Shown piece by piece: positions 39,308 to 46,147 of a stretch of 64,000 nucleotides of DNA; the first letter of the stretch is position 1, and each line of letters starts with the position of its first letter. This stretch comes from Gimesia alba. Its GTDB lineage: Bacteria > Planctomycetota > Planctomycetia > Planctomycetales > Planctomycetaceae. The notes beneath the pieces are model-generated. The model made no database searches and was not told the origin of the DNA. It saw nothing but the letters and a program-made list of their open reading frames with translations. The position numbers and the translations under genes are program-made. The stretch spans positions 3,575,546 to 3,639,545 of the forward strand of contig NZ_CP036269.1 in NCBI RefSeq assembly GCF_007744675.1, given 5' to 3'.

Positions 39308-39434
39308 AAAGGTGTCCGGAATCTTTAGTCGTCGTAAACAAAACAAAACGAGCACAGAGATCATCGCCGATTCCGAAATCCCTGCTCATTCATAAAAGAG
39401 AACAAGTTTGTCTTTTTCGGTTCCGGACACCTTT
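39308..39434. mobile_element. MITE-like element with 14-bp terminal inverted repeats
   Basis: AAAGGTGTCCGGAA at 39308-39321 is exactly inverted as TTCCGGACACCTTT at 39421-39434. The 127-bp interior is noncoding and includes a partly self-complementary stretch (GAGCACAGAGATC and GAAATCCCTGCTC). Size and ends suit a miniature transposable element or palindromic REP-type insertion. No flanking duplication is evident, and no transposase is in the window. Confidence 0.65.
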
Positions 39435-39443
39435 TATTTCTGA

Positions 39444-39473
39444 ATGACCTGGTAAGGGTTGTTACCCGGACAC
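39444..39473 (+). repeat. Array palindrome R12
   Basis: Left arm ATGACCTGGTAA, right arm TTACCCGGACAC. It matches R1 over its first 23 bases plus four bases before them. It supplies the TAA stop (39462-39464) of the minus-strand gene to its right. Confidence 0.92.
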
Positions 39474-39806
39474 TTTCTTCAGCCATGCAATTGTTAACGA
39501 TACGAGTACAAAGAGTGATGTGAGGACCCATGCAACACCCACGATTCGGAAATCGTCCGCAGCTGAAACGACATCCGGATCATCATACGCGTCAGACTCG
39601 AACGGCACAAAACAAGACCATGGCTGGAAAAACAATGTGAAAACGATAAGCAACACGACAGAAGTAACCGCGAGTTTTCGTGAGGCATTTTTTAAGGACA
39701 GAAAAGCGACGAAGCAGATGACTAGCATGCCACTGCCCATTAGCATCATGGCCATCATCCAAGCTGCTTCTGCGAGACCAGCGGCGGCGATTAAAGTGTA
39801 TTGCAT
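39462..39806 (-). CDS. Small membrane protein, 114 aa (array compartment R12-R13, minus strand)
   Basis: Hydrophobic segments at about 5-38 (AEAAWMMAMMLMGSGMLVICFVAFL), 45-62 (LAVTSVVLLIVFTLFF) and 90-110 (VAWVLTSLFVLVSLTIAWL) suggest three or four membrane helices. The final residues KVSG and the TAA stop are encoded by R12. AAGG lies before the ATG. A TTGATA-N17-TAGATT promoter is 50-80 bp upstream and is shared with the other two minus-strand compartments. Family unknown. Confidence 0.72.
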   Translation of the reverse strand: MQYTLIAAAGLAEAAWMMAMMLMGSGMLVICFVAFLSLKNASRKLAVTSVVLLIVFTLFFQPWSCFVPFESDAYDDPDVVSAADDFRIVGVAWVLTSLFVLVSLTIAWLKKVSG

Positions 39807-39857
39807 CGGTTGACCTTGGCGACAGAACTGGTGATAGACAGAAATCTACACTATCAA

Positions 39858-39886
39858 AATCTATTGTAATTGCTGTCTGTTATCAA
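39858..39886 (-). promoter_or_regulatory. Promoter of the R12-R13 minus-strand gene
   Basis: On the minus strand: -35 TTGATA (39881-39886), 17-bp spacer, -10 TAGATT (39858-39863). Homologous promoters stand at 41034-41062 and 42093-42121 with similar flanks. Confidence 0.65.
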
Positions 39887-39911
39887 GATTCAAGCGGCTC
39901 GTAAGAGAACA

Positions 39912-39941
39912 ATGATCGGGTAATTATTGTTACCCGGACAC
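39912..39941 (+). repeat. Array palindrome R13
   Basis: Left arm ATGATCGGGTAAT, right arm GTTACCCGGACAC, followed by TTTTG. It lies upstream of genes on both sides (minus to the left, plus to the right). Confidence 0.9.
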
Positions 39942-40016
39942 TTTTGATGATTTGAAGAGTATAATGAACCGGTCACGTGATTTATGTTATTCATTAGTTA
40001 AATTGCGAGCTAGAAA

Positions 40017-40361
40017 ATGAAATCATCTTGCCACCGTTTGGAAATAATTAAAGCCCCCGAAAGAGTGGTTGTTGTAGCAGCCAAATCGTGGTGGCAGGAC
40101 AATGGATTTACAATTCATCCTCCTGTGAATTCCAGCATCATTTCCAGTTTCCGGGGCTCGGGTTTTGGACTAACTGACCAGCAGACCAAACGGATTATGG
40201 AGATCATTCTGAAGCCAATTGGTGATGGAACAGCAGTGTCGGTATATCACCATACAAACCGCATTCTATGCGTAGTAGGAGTCATGTTTGGTAATATATT
40301 GGAACGGGAGACGGAAAATTTCCTACAGCACATTCGAGAATATGTTTCTGCAAAGTGCTAA
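40017..40361 (+). CDS. Hypothetical protein, 114 aa (array compartment R13-R14)
   Basis: A small alpha/beta protein: RLEIIKAPERVVVVAAKSWWQDNGFTIHPP, a Gly/Ser turn (SSIISSFRGSGFGLT), then DGTAVSVYHHTNRILCVVGVMFGNILERETENFLQHIREYV. The layout (strand, charged loop, strands, final helix) recalls planctomycete proteins of unknown role. A TATAAT-like box lies at 39960-39965. Its TAA ends on the first base of R14. Confidence 0.65.
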   Translation: MKSSCHRLEIIKAPERVVVVAAKSWWQDNGFTIHPPVNSSIISSFRGSGFGLTDQQTKRIMEIILKPIGDGTAVSVYHHTNRILCVVGVMFGNILERETENFLQHIREYVSAKC

Positions 40362-40404
40362 TGTCCGGGCAATCTATTAAAGGTTATATTTTTATTACGG
40401 TCGT
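40361..40404 (+). repeat. Array palindrome R14 (expanded loop)
   Basis: Left arm ATGTCCGGGCAAT and a decayed right arm ending ATTACGGTCGT are separated by about 20 bp, so this copy is longer than the rest. First base is the last A of the TAA stop of the preceding gene. Confidence 0.7.
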
Positions 40405-40461
40405 CGTTTAAAAATCATTTGAGAAAGCGTTTGAGTATATCGCACAAGGTCAAGAATCATG

Positions 40462-40962
40462 TCAGCGATCATCGGGCCGTGGCGGTTGATCTTCCGCGTG
40501 AAAACGCACTGTCGGCGGCTCCGCGTGCATCGCACTGTTACTCCTGATTAGCTTCGCTTTGCGGCAATTGTCAGTATAGATCAGCAGAGCGACAGGCCAA
40601 ACAGCGGAGGCAAAAACAAAAATCATCTCGATATGTGTTGCAGCGCGTCCATCAGTGCGATAGATCATATAAGCACATGGTAACACGGCTGCAGTAAACG
40701 CGAAGATGCCACGGGCGAATGTTTGACCCAGCCTGCTTGGATCATGTTGAATTCGTTTTAGATCAACGAATGCATGTCCTTCGTTGCTAATTGCGTCGGG
40801 CAGTGTTCCGCCAGCATAAATCGCGGACCAGCTTCGGAGTGGAATGATCGGTATCCAAAGGACGCTGAGCCATGACGTAAACTCAACCCGATCATCGTCC
40901 GCCCCAGACGATTGCACACCGTGAATTGTGGCACCAGTGCCATAAAAGGAGAACCATCCCAT
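40462..40962 (-). CDS. Membrane protein, 166 aa (array compartment R14-R15, minus strand)
   Basis: N-terminus MGWFSFYGTGATIHGVQSSGADDDRVEFTSWLSVLWIPIIPLRSW is a pattern seen in uncharacterised planctomycete proteins. Two membrane segments follow: GIFAFTAAVLPCAYMIY and MIFVFASAVWPVALLIY. The C-terminal tail is polar and Pro/Arg-rich. The start has a weak binding site, but a TTGATA-N17-TAGATT promoter lies about 75 bp upstream. Confidence 0.72.
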   Translation of the reverse strand: MGWFSFYGTGATIHGVQSSGADDDRVEFTSWLSVLWIPIIPLRSWSAIYAGGTLPDAISNEGHAFVDLKRIQHDPSRLGQTFARGIFAFTAAVLPCAYMIYRTDGRAATHIEMIFVFASAVWPVALLIYTDNCRKAKLIRSNSAMHAEPPTVRFHAEDQPPRPDDR

Positions 40963-41033
40963 TTACCAGATCGTGCATTTTAAGTTTGAATTGAAGGGTA
41001 TAACGATAGATCGAAAGAATTTGATTCTGTCTA

Positions 41034-41062
41034 AATCTATCAGCACTTCTGTCTATTATCAA
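41034..41062 (-). promoter_or_regulatory. Promoter of the R14-R15 minus-strand gene
   Basis: On the minus strand: -35 TTGATA (41057-41062), 17-bp spacer, -10 TAGATT (41034-41039). Flanks match the leader at 42060-42130 (TGCCAATTGATA upstream end). Confidence 0.68.
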
Positions 41063-41098
41063 TTGGCACGGAGTTATCTGGCGTTCACTTTTATAGTG

Positions 41099-41128
41099 AT
41101 GTCCGGGTAATTCCTATTACCCGGTCAT
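41099..41128 (+). repeat. Array palindrome R15
   Basis: Left arm ATGTCCGGGTAAT, right arm ATTACCCGGTCAT. Its reverse complement has the ATGACC...GGACAT form of R6, so it appears inverted relative to most copies. Confidence 0.92.
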
Positions 41129-41208
41129 TAGCCAGTGCTCTCTTATACGAACAAAGTTCGGGTAACGTTCGCTACAAAGACAACAGCTCCACCAAACCAC
41201 ATCCCAAA

Positions 41209-41238
41209 TTGTCCGGGCGATTACCGTTATCCGGGCAT
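41209..41238 (+). repeat. Array palindrome R16
   Basis: Left arm TTGTCCGGGCGAT, right arm GTTATCCGGGCAT; drifted but aligned over the full length, in the inverted form. Only 80 bp separate it from R15, with no gene. Confidence 0.82.
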
Positions 41239-41427
41239 TATTTTAGAGGGTGTCTTTTCAAACGGTAGAATTCCAGGAATTCCGAAATACGGAGAGTTGA
41301 TGTGACAGCGGCGGTCAGTAGGTGAAGGCGAACGTCTGGCATAATTGGGCCGCCGCGTTCATGCCATTGATATGTCGCAGCTTTGACTCTGCGTGGGCGT
41401 AACATCGCAACACCTGAGTGTGACTGG

Positions 41428-42015
41428 CTATGGCAGCGGGACATCATTGAACACCAGTTCGCGACGGTTTTTTGCTTCGCCGAAGGAAAAACGAAGCACA
41501 ACAGTTTCTGAGGACTGGAACTTGCCAGACAGCGTAAAGGAGTAGACCTTGGACTTCTTCTCACTCAGACCTTGGGGCAATCCGACTGGGAATGTTGCAG
41601 TGCGAAGCCGCGGAAAATCACAATCCATTTCGGCGATGCCATTGGCACGACTCCCAATGACGCGACCGTTCGATTCAATTCTGACTTTGCCGACCAACTC
41701 TTTGCCATCAGGAGTTTCCGCGCTGAAGCCCCATGTTTCGTCTTTGTCTGTGAGTTTTTCGATGACAGTTACGACTCGCATCCAGGGTACCGCGTTTTTG
41801 CCCGGAGGACGGCCACCATCGTCAATCAGTTCTTGCGAATCAACAAAAGCAATCCCTTTTGTAATGCCGAGAAGCGAGACACGATACTCCTGATTTTGCT
41901 GCACGGATTCGAATGTGGCAATTTCTGATTTCCGGGTCTCTTCTTCGGCATGCGTGAATACGGCAGCCGCGCCTACGACAACAGCGACAATAACTAAGGT
42001 GATGTGTCGATTCAT
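41428..42015 (-). CDS. Secreted hypothetical protein, 195 aa (array compartment R16-R17, minus strand)
   Basis: Signal peptide MNRHITLVIVAVVVGAAAVFTHAEE, then a mature beta-rich domain with YRVSLLGITKGIAFVD, PWMRVVTVIEKLTDKDETWGFSAETPDG and a C-terminal KFQSSETVVLRFSFGEAKNRRELVFNDVPLP. It looks like a small periplasmic protein; family unknown. GGAG lies before the ATG, and the shared promoter type is 80-105 bp upstream. Between its stop and R16 lie 190 bp with only an antisense-like open frame. Confidence 0.72.
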   Translation of the reverse strand: MNRHITLVIVAVVVGAAAVFTHAEEETRKSEIATFESVQQNQEYRVSLLGITKGIAFVDSQELIDDGGRPPGKNAVPWMRVVTVIEKLTDKDETWGFSAETPDGKELVGKVRIESNGRVIGSRANGIAEMDCDFPRLRTATFPVGLPQGLSEKKSKVYSFTLSGKFQSSETVVLRFSFGEAKNRRELVFNDVPLP

Positions 42016-42092
42016 CGTCGGTCTCCATTACGAGTGTGTTTCGGTTTGAATGAGTGTCAGGATTATAGATAGACAGAATCAAACTCTATCTC

Positions 42093-42121
42093 AGTCTATC
42101 AGGATTTCTATTTAATATCAA
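42093..42121 (-). promoter_or_regulatory. Promoter of the R16-R17 minus-strand gene
   Basis: On the minus strand: -35 TTGATA (42116-42121), 17-bp spacer, -10 TAGACT (42093-42098). Third copy of the shared minus-strand leader. Confidence 0.65.
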
Positions 42122-42293
42122 TTGGCAACATGTGGACCGAAGTCCGTGGCTGGGGTTATTCAGGAAGGTTCGAACAGGCTTTCGTGATCAGGATCAAGAT
42201 TCTGCGAAGTCATCTTCCTCAGTTGGGAAGGATGAACATTGATCAAGCTCTGGCATAATTTGCATTCGACAAAAATGTAGCAGCTTCAGAACA

Positions 42294-42323
42294 ATGACCG
42301 GGTAATATCTATTACTCAGTTAA
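42294..42323 (+). repeat. Array palindrome R17 (degenerate), right end of array
   Basis: Left arm ATGACCGGGTAAT is intact; right arm ATTACTCAGTTAAT has drifted. It precedes the decayed ACP-like unit. Confidence 0.8.
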
Positions 42324-42433
42324 TTATAAGAGCAGGTACACTTTTGGATGTTCGTTTGAGATGAAGTAAGGTTGGAGACACTGATGATCGTTTTCCTGGT
42401 GCCTGGCTGATTTGTGATCTGGGGAAGAGTTAG
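42324..42433 (+). pseudogene. Decayed duplicate of the ACP-like cassette
   Basis: The bases after R17 (AGCAGGTACACTTTTGG, GTTTGAGATGAAGTAAGG) align with the leader after R8 (AGCAGGTACATTTTGGG, GTTTGAGGTGAATTAAAG). The end, GATCTGGGGAAGAGTTAG, aligns with the last codons and stop of the ACP-like gene (GATCTGGGGATGGAGTAG). Nearly all of the coding part between is missing, as by an internal deletion. Confidence 0.6.
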
Positions 42434-42657
42434 ATTCCCAATGAATGCATGGAAAAAAACTGTCTGGCAAAGGTGTAGTTACCATGGGGCATGAAAGATT
42501 TCAGGCCGAAGCGATGGTAAACTCAATGTGCCGTGAGTCATCTCGAAGTCGAACAGAAACTGAGTACAGGACTCTTCTCCTGGAATGGTGTGGAGAGCCA
42601 GGTGACGAATTTCAGTCGTTCTGCTTCTCACTACACGTTGGGCACAGGCAGTGGTTC
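42434..42657. other. Spacer right of the array, 224 bp
   Basis: A short plus-strand open frame (42445-42690) has no binding site and overlaps the 3' end of the FadL-like gene. It may contain debris of a former gene. I see no repeat. Confidence 0.35.
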
Positions 42658-43890
42658 TCAGCTTCTGCTACTGCCAAAACGCCATGTTAGCCCCGCCCCG
42701 ATCCAGTAACTCGAGATTGAGGTTGCTGTCGAGGGGCCAATCTGTTCCGCGTCGTGAAACATTCCGCCTGCCATGATATCAAAGTCGATTCCAGGCAAGA
42801 CATCGCGAATGCCGATTCCAAATGAGATGCGGTGCTGGCTGGTGTTCGCTACCAGGGCCTGGTTATAACGCACAAAAGGGATGTCGCCCGGTAGTTCGAA
42901 ACCCCCAATAATGAGGTCGGGCGTGGGATCGAGCGGGTTCTCGGCCCATGCGTATCCGGCTCGCAGACGCCATCGGCCTGTCGAAAATTGGGCGCCGAGT
43001 TGAACCACCCACTGATTGTCGTAGAAGCCACGGTACATACTGGCCTCATTCCACATCTTGTAAACCACATCGGCCGCCAGTAACAACTGACCGTCGGCCA
43101 ATGATCGATTGGCAATACCAAATCCGACATTTTGAGGCAGATCCATGTCCAAGTCATATCCGCGGTCGACCAATGGCGGAGGCTGGCCTTCTAAATAGAT
43201 GATGTTATGAAACTTGAACCCTTGCTTTGTCTGATAATATGCACCGAGAGTCGTCTGGTCCGTTAATTTGTAATTGGCGCCCACCGTTCCGCGGAGTCCA
43301 TATGCGATCGACATGGCACCGAAAAAAGGTGGGTCGAACATGGCGACCCCCAGGGACATACCAGCGCCCACGGAGACACGATCGGTCAGATCGACCCCCA
43401 CGGTGACCGGTATGTTGACGATTACGGCAGCGGTGTTCGTGCCTTTACTTTCAGGGATCTGCCTGAAGTCGAAGTCACCGCCGGTGGTTGAAATGAAACC
43501 GAGACCGAAAGTGGCGGGCTGCCCCATTGCAGTAAATTCCTGCGTGACACCAATGTTTCCGGCCAGCAATCCCTCCCCGGAAGACTTCGCCGAAAACGGA
43601 TCAACCAGTCCCCCGATTTGGCTTGTCTGAGTCAAGCGAAACGTCGGATCGGCCCAGCCCACACCAAAGAGAAATTGTGTGCCTTCAAACTGGGGCAACG
43701 AGGCGGGATTGCCATTGATTGCAGAAGTGAGGTCCTGCGGCTCGGCGATACTGGTTCCAGCCATCCCTCCCGAAGCGGGCATCAGGGTGTTTTGAGCTTC
43801 GACTCCAAACAATTGCGCCTGCGCTTCTTGACTGCTGACCGCAGAGCAGAATGCCAATAAAGCAAGCAGAAATGTGATCTTTGGTCTCAT
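42658..43890 (-). CDS. OmpP1/FadL-family outer-membrane transporter
   Basis: This 410-residue protein has a signal peptide (ITFLLALLAFCSAVSSQEAQA) and the FadL hallmark start AQLFGVEAQNTLMPASGGMAGTSIAEPQDLTSAINGNPASL (NPA motif). Amphipathic strands follow, with FGLGFISTTGGDFDFRQIPES, VSVGAGMSLGVAMF and LGAYYQTKQGFKF. FadL proteins admit hydrophobic substrates such as fatty acids or aromatics. The ATG at 43890 is favoured by GAAAGAG seven bases upstream over a GTG at 43908. Monocistronic as far as visible. Confidence 0.88.
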   Translation of the reverse strand: MRPKITFLLALLAFCSAVSSQEAQAQLFGVEAQNTLMPASGGMAGTSIAEPQDLTSAINGNPASLPQFEGTQFLFGVGWADPTFRLTQTSQIGGLVDPFSAKSSGEGLLAGNIGVTQEFTAMGQPATFGLGFISTTGGDFDFRQIPESKGTNTAAVIVNIPVTVGVDLTDRVSVGAGMSLGVAMFDPPFFGAMSIAYGLRGTVGANYKLTDQTTLGAYYQTKQGFKFHNIIYLEGQPPPLVDRGYDLDMDLPQNVGFGIANRSLADGQLLLAADVVYKMWNEASMYRGFYDNQWVVQLGAQFSTGRWRLRAGYAWAENPLDPTPDLIIGGFELPGDIPFVRYNQALVANTSQHRISFGIGIRDVLPGIDFDIMAGGMFHDAEQIGPSTATSISSYWIGAGLTWRFGSSRS

Positions 43891-44267
43891 CTGCAAACTC
43901 TTTCTCACGGCGCATTATTCCATGATGGGATGCAAGGCTGAGGAGAAGAAATGAGGGAACTTATGCGGGTTGTATCGGTTGCGGGGCGCGTTCTGGTAAA
44001 CCAAAATATTAATTTACCGTTAAACTCAACCTGTTCTTCCTCTATAAAGTGTATGAAAGTGCGGTTCTTGGGATGTTATTACTCGACTGTTCTTTCTATG
44101 TTATCTGTATCGCCTAAATTGATATTGGCTGGCTAACAGCGATTACACAGCGATTTTTGTGTTACCTCAACTGTGCTCACAGGCGATACGGTATCAAGCT
44201 CGAAAGCGATTCGCGGCGATGTGTCGACAGTTTTGATCGGGGTCTGCTTGGTGTTACGGATGAATTT
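43891..44267. other. Intergenic region, 377 bp
   Basis: Between two minus-strand genes; should carry the promoter of the FadL-like gene. No reliable frame, RNA or repeat seen. Confidence 0.4.
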
Positions 44268-45026
44268 TCAGACCGCTTTTCCGATGAAAAAGCAATAGCC
44301 GTAGCTGTCGCCGTATTCTTTCCAGAGATCAATTTCCTGTTGCAGACTGTCGGCGAATGCCTGGGCTGTGGCATTCGCGGAATGCTTCGTCCGAAAAGCG
44401 GTGACATGGTCTTGCAGCGGGCCGTAGTAGTTTTGCCAGTCCTCTGTGGGGATGACGAAGTGACCAAGTAAATCGAATCCGGCTGCCTTCATTCTGTTTT
44501 GATTCTCATTCACCGTGGTCATTGAGGGATAGTCCGCGTCCCAGAATTCCTTCGCTTTGCGTGGCGGTTCTGACGTGAGCCACACGACTTCTGAGACCGC
44601 GATGTGCCCGCCCGGCTTTAAGAGCGGTTTCCAGAGTCGCAGTCCCTGCTCAAATCCGAGGTTGTAGATCGCACTTTCCGACCAGATCAAATCGAAAGTG
44701 TTGTTGGGAAACGGTGGATTGCCCATGTCGGCTTGAACGGTCGTGATCCGATCTGCCAGTCCTTCATGTGCCGCGGTGGCTTGCAGTTCATCGAGAAAGG
44801 GCTGGTGAATGTCGACGGCCGTCAAGTGACCGCGGGAACTTCGCGCCAGGGGAAGCGTCGCGACCCCCGCGCCGCATCCGAATTCGACGATACGCGGTGT
44901 GGCTGGTAGATCATTCAGCAGGGAAAATGCTTTCAAAGTCGAAGCCTCACTGCCGGGCCCCTTACGTTGGATACTCTCATAAAATGAGAACACCATCTCC
45001 AATGGTGGTTCGGACTGTTCTGTCAA
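44268..45026 (-). CDS. Class I SAM-dependent methyltransferase
   Basis: This 252-residue protein shows Rossmann-type motif I VEFGCGAGVATLPLAR, the acidic end of strand 2 in LTAVDIHQPFLDEL, QADMGNPPFPNNTFDLIWSESAIYNLGF and the post-core LLKPGGHIAVSEVVWLT. The acceptor is unknown; the layout resembles UbiE-like small-molecule methyltransferases. The start is TTG, with AGAGG five bases upstream. Confidence 0.9.
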   Translation of the reverse strand: MTEQSEPPLEMVFSFYESIQRKGPGSEASTLKAFSLLNDLPATPRIVEFGCGAGVATLPLARSSRGHLTAVDIHQPFLDELQATAAHEGLADRITTVQADMGNPPFPNNTFDLIWSESAIYNLGFEQGLRLWKPLLKPGGHIAVSEVVWLTSEPPRKAKEFWDADYPSMTTVNENQNRMKAAGFDLLGHFVIPTEDWQNYYGPLQDHVTAFRTKHSANATAQAFADSLQQEIDLWKEYGDSYGYCFFIGKAV

Positions 45027-45347
45027 AGTGGCCTCTTTCTACTTTCCAGCGACTGATGATTGCGAATGAAGGATTTCTACAGATCCTGTCTCATGTCGAT
45101 TGCGAATTATATCAAAGACAACATGATTCAGGTAGGATGTCCTGGTGATCTCTTTTAAAGCCCGTTAGCAGAAATGATAAACAGATTCATTTAATCAATG
45201 AGGAGCCACATTCATCGGTGCGTTTATCAAGGAACAGTTCTTGATGTAATCAATGATCAGGTTTCTTGACAGACTACCTGGGGTTGGTACGCTTGGGGAG
45301 ATTGATGGAAAGGTATGTTGTTCCCAAGTTGATCTAGTGAGACATTG
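45027..45347. other. Intergenic region, 321 bp
   Basis: Divergent spacer between the methyltransferase and a membrane-protein gene. Probably promoters for both; nothing further recognised. Confidence 0.4.
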
Positions 45348-46046
45348 ATGACGATAAACTCATCACAAGACGACCCGGATGCGAATCAGAAAACGCGTTG
45401 GCTGAATGTGTTGCCTCAGCCTTTGCGGGAGTATGCTGTTGTTGCTCGCGAGTGTTTGCGGGATTGGCAAACTGATCTGGGACTGGTGTTGAATGCGTTT
45501 GCACTGTTTGCCTTCTGCGTTGGCCTGTTTAAACTGGGGCTCTCTGACGTTTTCAGTAAAATTTTGCAGTTCTATCGAGGCATTACGACAACCTTCTTCT
45601 GGCCCCTCGAACAACTGTTTTCCATTCAGATCCCCGGTTATGTTCAAGATTTCATTCTGTTTTGGACATTATCCGGATGGATTGCCGCGCGGGTTTTACT
45701 GAGGCTGCACCCTGGTTTACATCGATTTATCAATGATCTCTTAATCAAAGCGAACGATCCCGAGACGCGAAGTCGGCTCGAGTCGACAATGGGAAAAGCA
45801 GCGTTTGAAGAACAGATCCAATGGGCTTCCCGTAAAAAGGACTTTTCTGAGATCACCCTGTCGAGGAAAATCATGCTTTATATCGGTTGCCTGATCACGG
45901 GACCGCTCTACTTTTTGAAAATCTGGAAGGAAGCACCTCAGGTGCCGGGGCAGAAAGTGAATGGTCGTACCTTGATCATCATACTTGTGGTAACGCTACT
46001 GCTGATTGTCGTCTTCCTCTTCGCATTGAGCTGGGTTACACTCTGA
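45348..46046 (+). CDS. Membrane protein, 232 aa, unknown family
   Basis: Segments FALFAFCVGLFKLGL, FILFWTLSGWIAARVLL, IMLYIGCLITGPLYFL and LIIILVVTLLLIVVFLFALSWV suggest three or four membrane helices. A charged loop (NDPETRSRLESTMGKAAFEEQIQWASRKKDF) lies between them. No conserved functional motif is visible. ATG 45348 is preferred over the adjoining TTG. It stands alone on the plus strand, convergent with the DUF2071-like gene. Confidence 0.7.
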   Translation: MTINSSQDDPDANQKTRWLNVLPQPLREYAVVARECLRDWQTDLGLVLNAFALFAFCVGLFKLGLSDVFSKILQFYRGITTTFFWPLEQLFSIQIPGYVQDFILFWTLSGWIAARVLLRLHPGLHRFINDLLIKANDPETRSRLESTMGKAAFEEQIQWASRKKDFSEITLSRKIMLYIGCLITGPLYFLKIWKEAPQVPGQKVNGRTLIIILVVTLLLIVVFLFALSWVTL

Positions 46047-46147
46047 TCCCCTGCCCTGTTCTGAAGCTTGGGTAAGGTTTAAAGTACCATCTTAGAATCA
46101 ATTGCTGGCTCTAATTTGGTTTGCGGAAGTATGGTGTCAGACGGATA

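Noticed and set aside
41238..41564. Minus-strand 108-codon frame downstream of the secreted-protein gene
   Set aside because: It overlaps the signal-peptide gene in another frame and has an Arg/Ser-rich shadow composition. The final 35 codons could be gene debris, but this cannot be supported.
32632..42015. Anti-phage defence island
   Set aside because: Small unrelated genes look suggestive, but no nuclease, helicase, reverse transcriptase, TIR, NTPase or other recognisable defence domain is present.
32093..42323. Array palindromes as classical integron attC sites
   Set aside because: attC sites have RYYYAAC and GTTRRRY ends and are 57-141 bp; these are about 30 bp with a CCGGG core and lack those ends. 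No integron integrase is in the window.
32093..42323. CRISPR array
   Set aside because: Intervals between repeats vary from 25 to about 1000 bp and contain protein genes; repeats are variable and no cas gene is present.
42445..42690. Plus-strand 81-codon frame right of the array
   Set aside because: No binding site, and it overlaps the 3' end of the FadL-like gene on the other strand.
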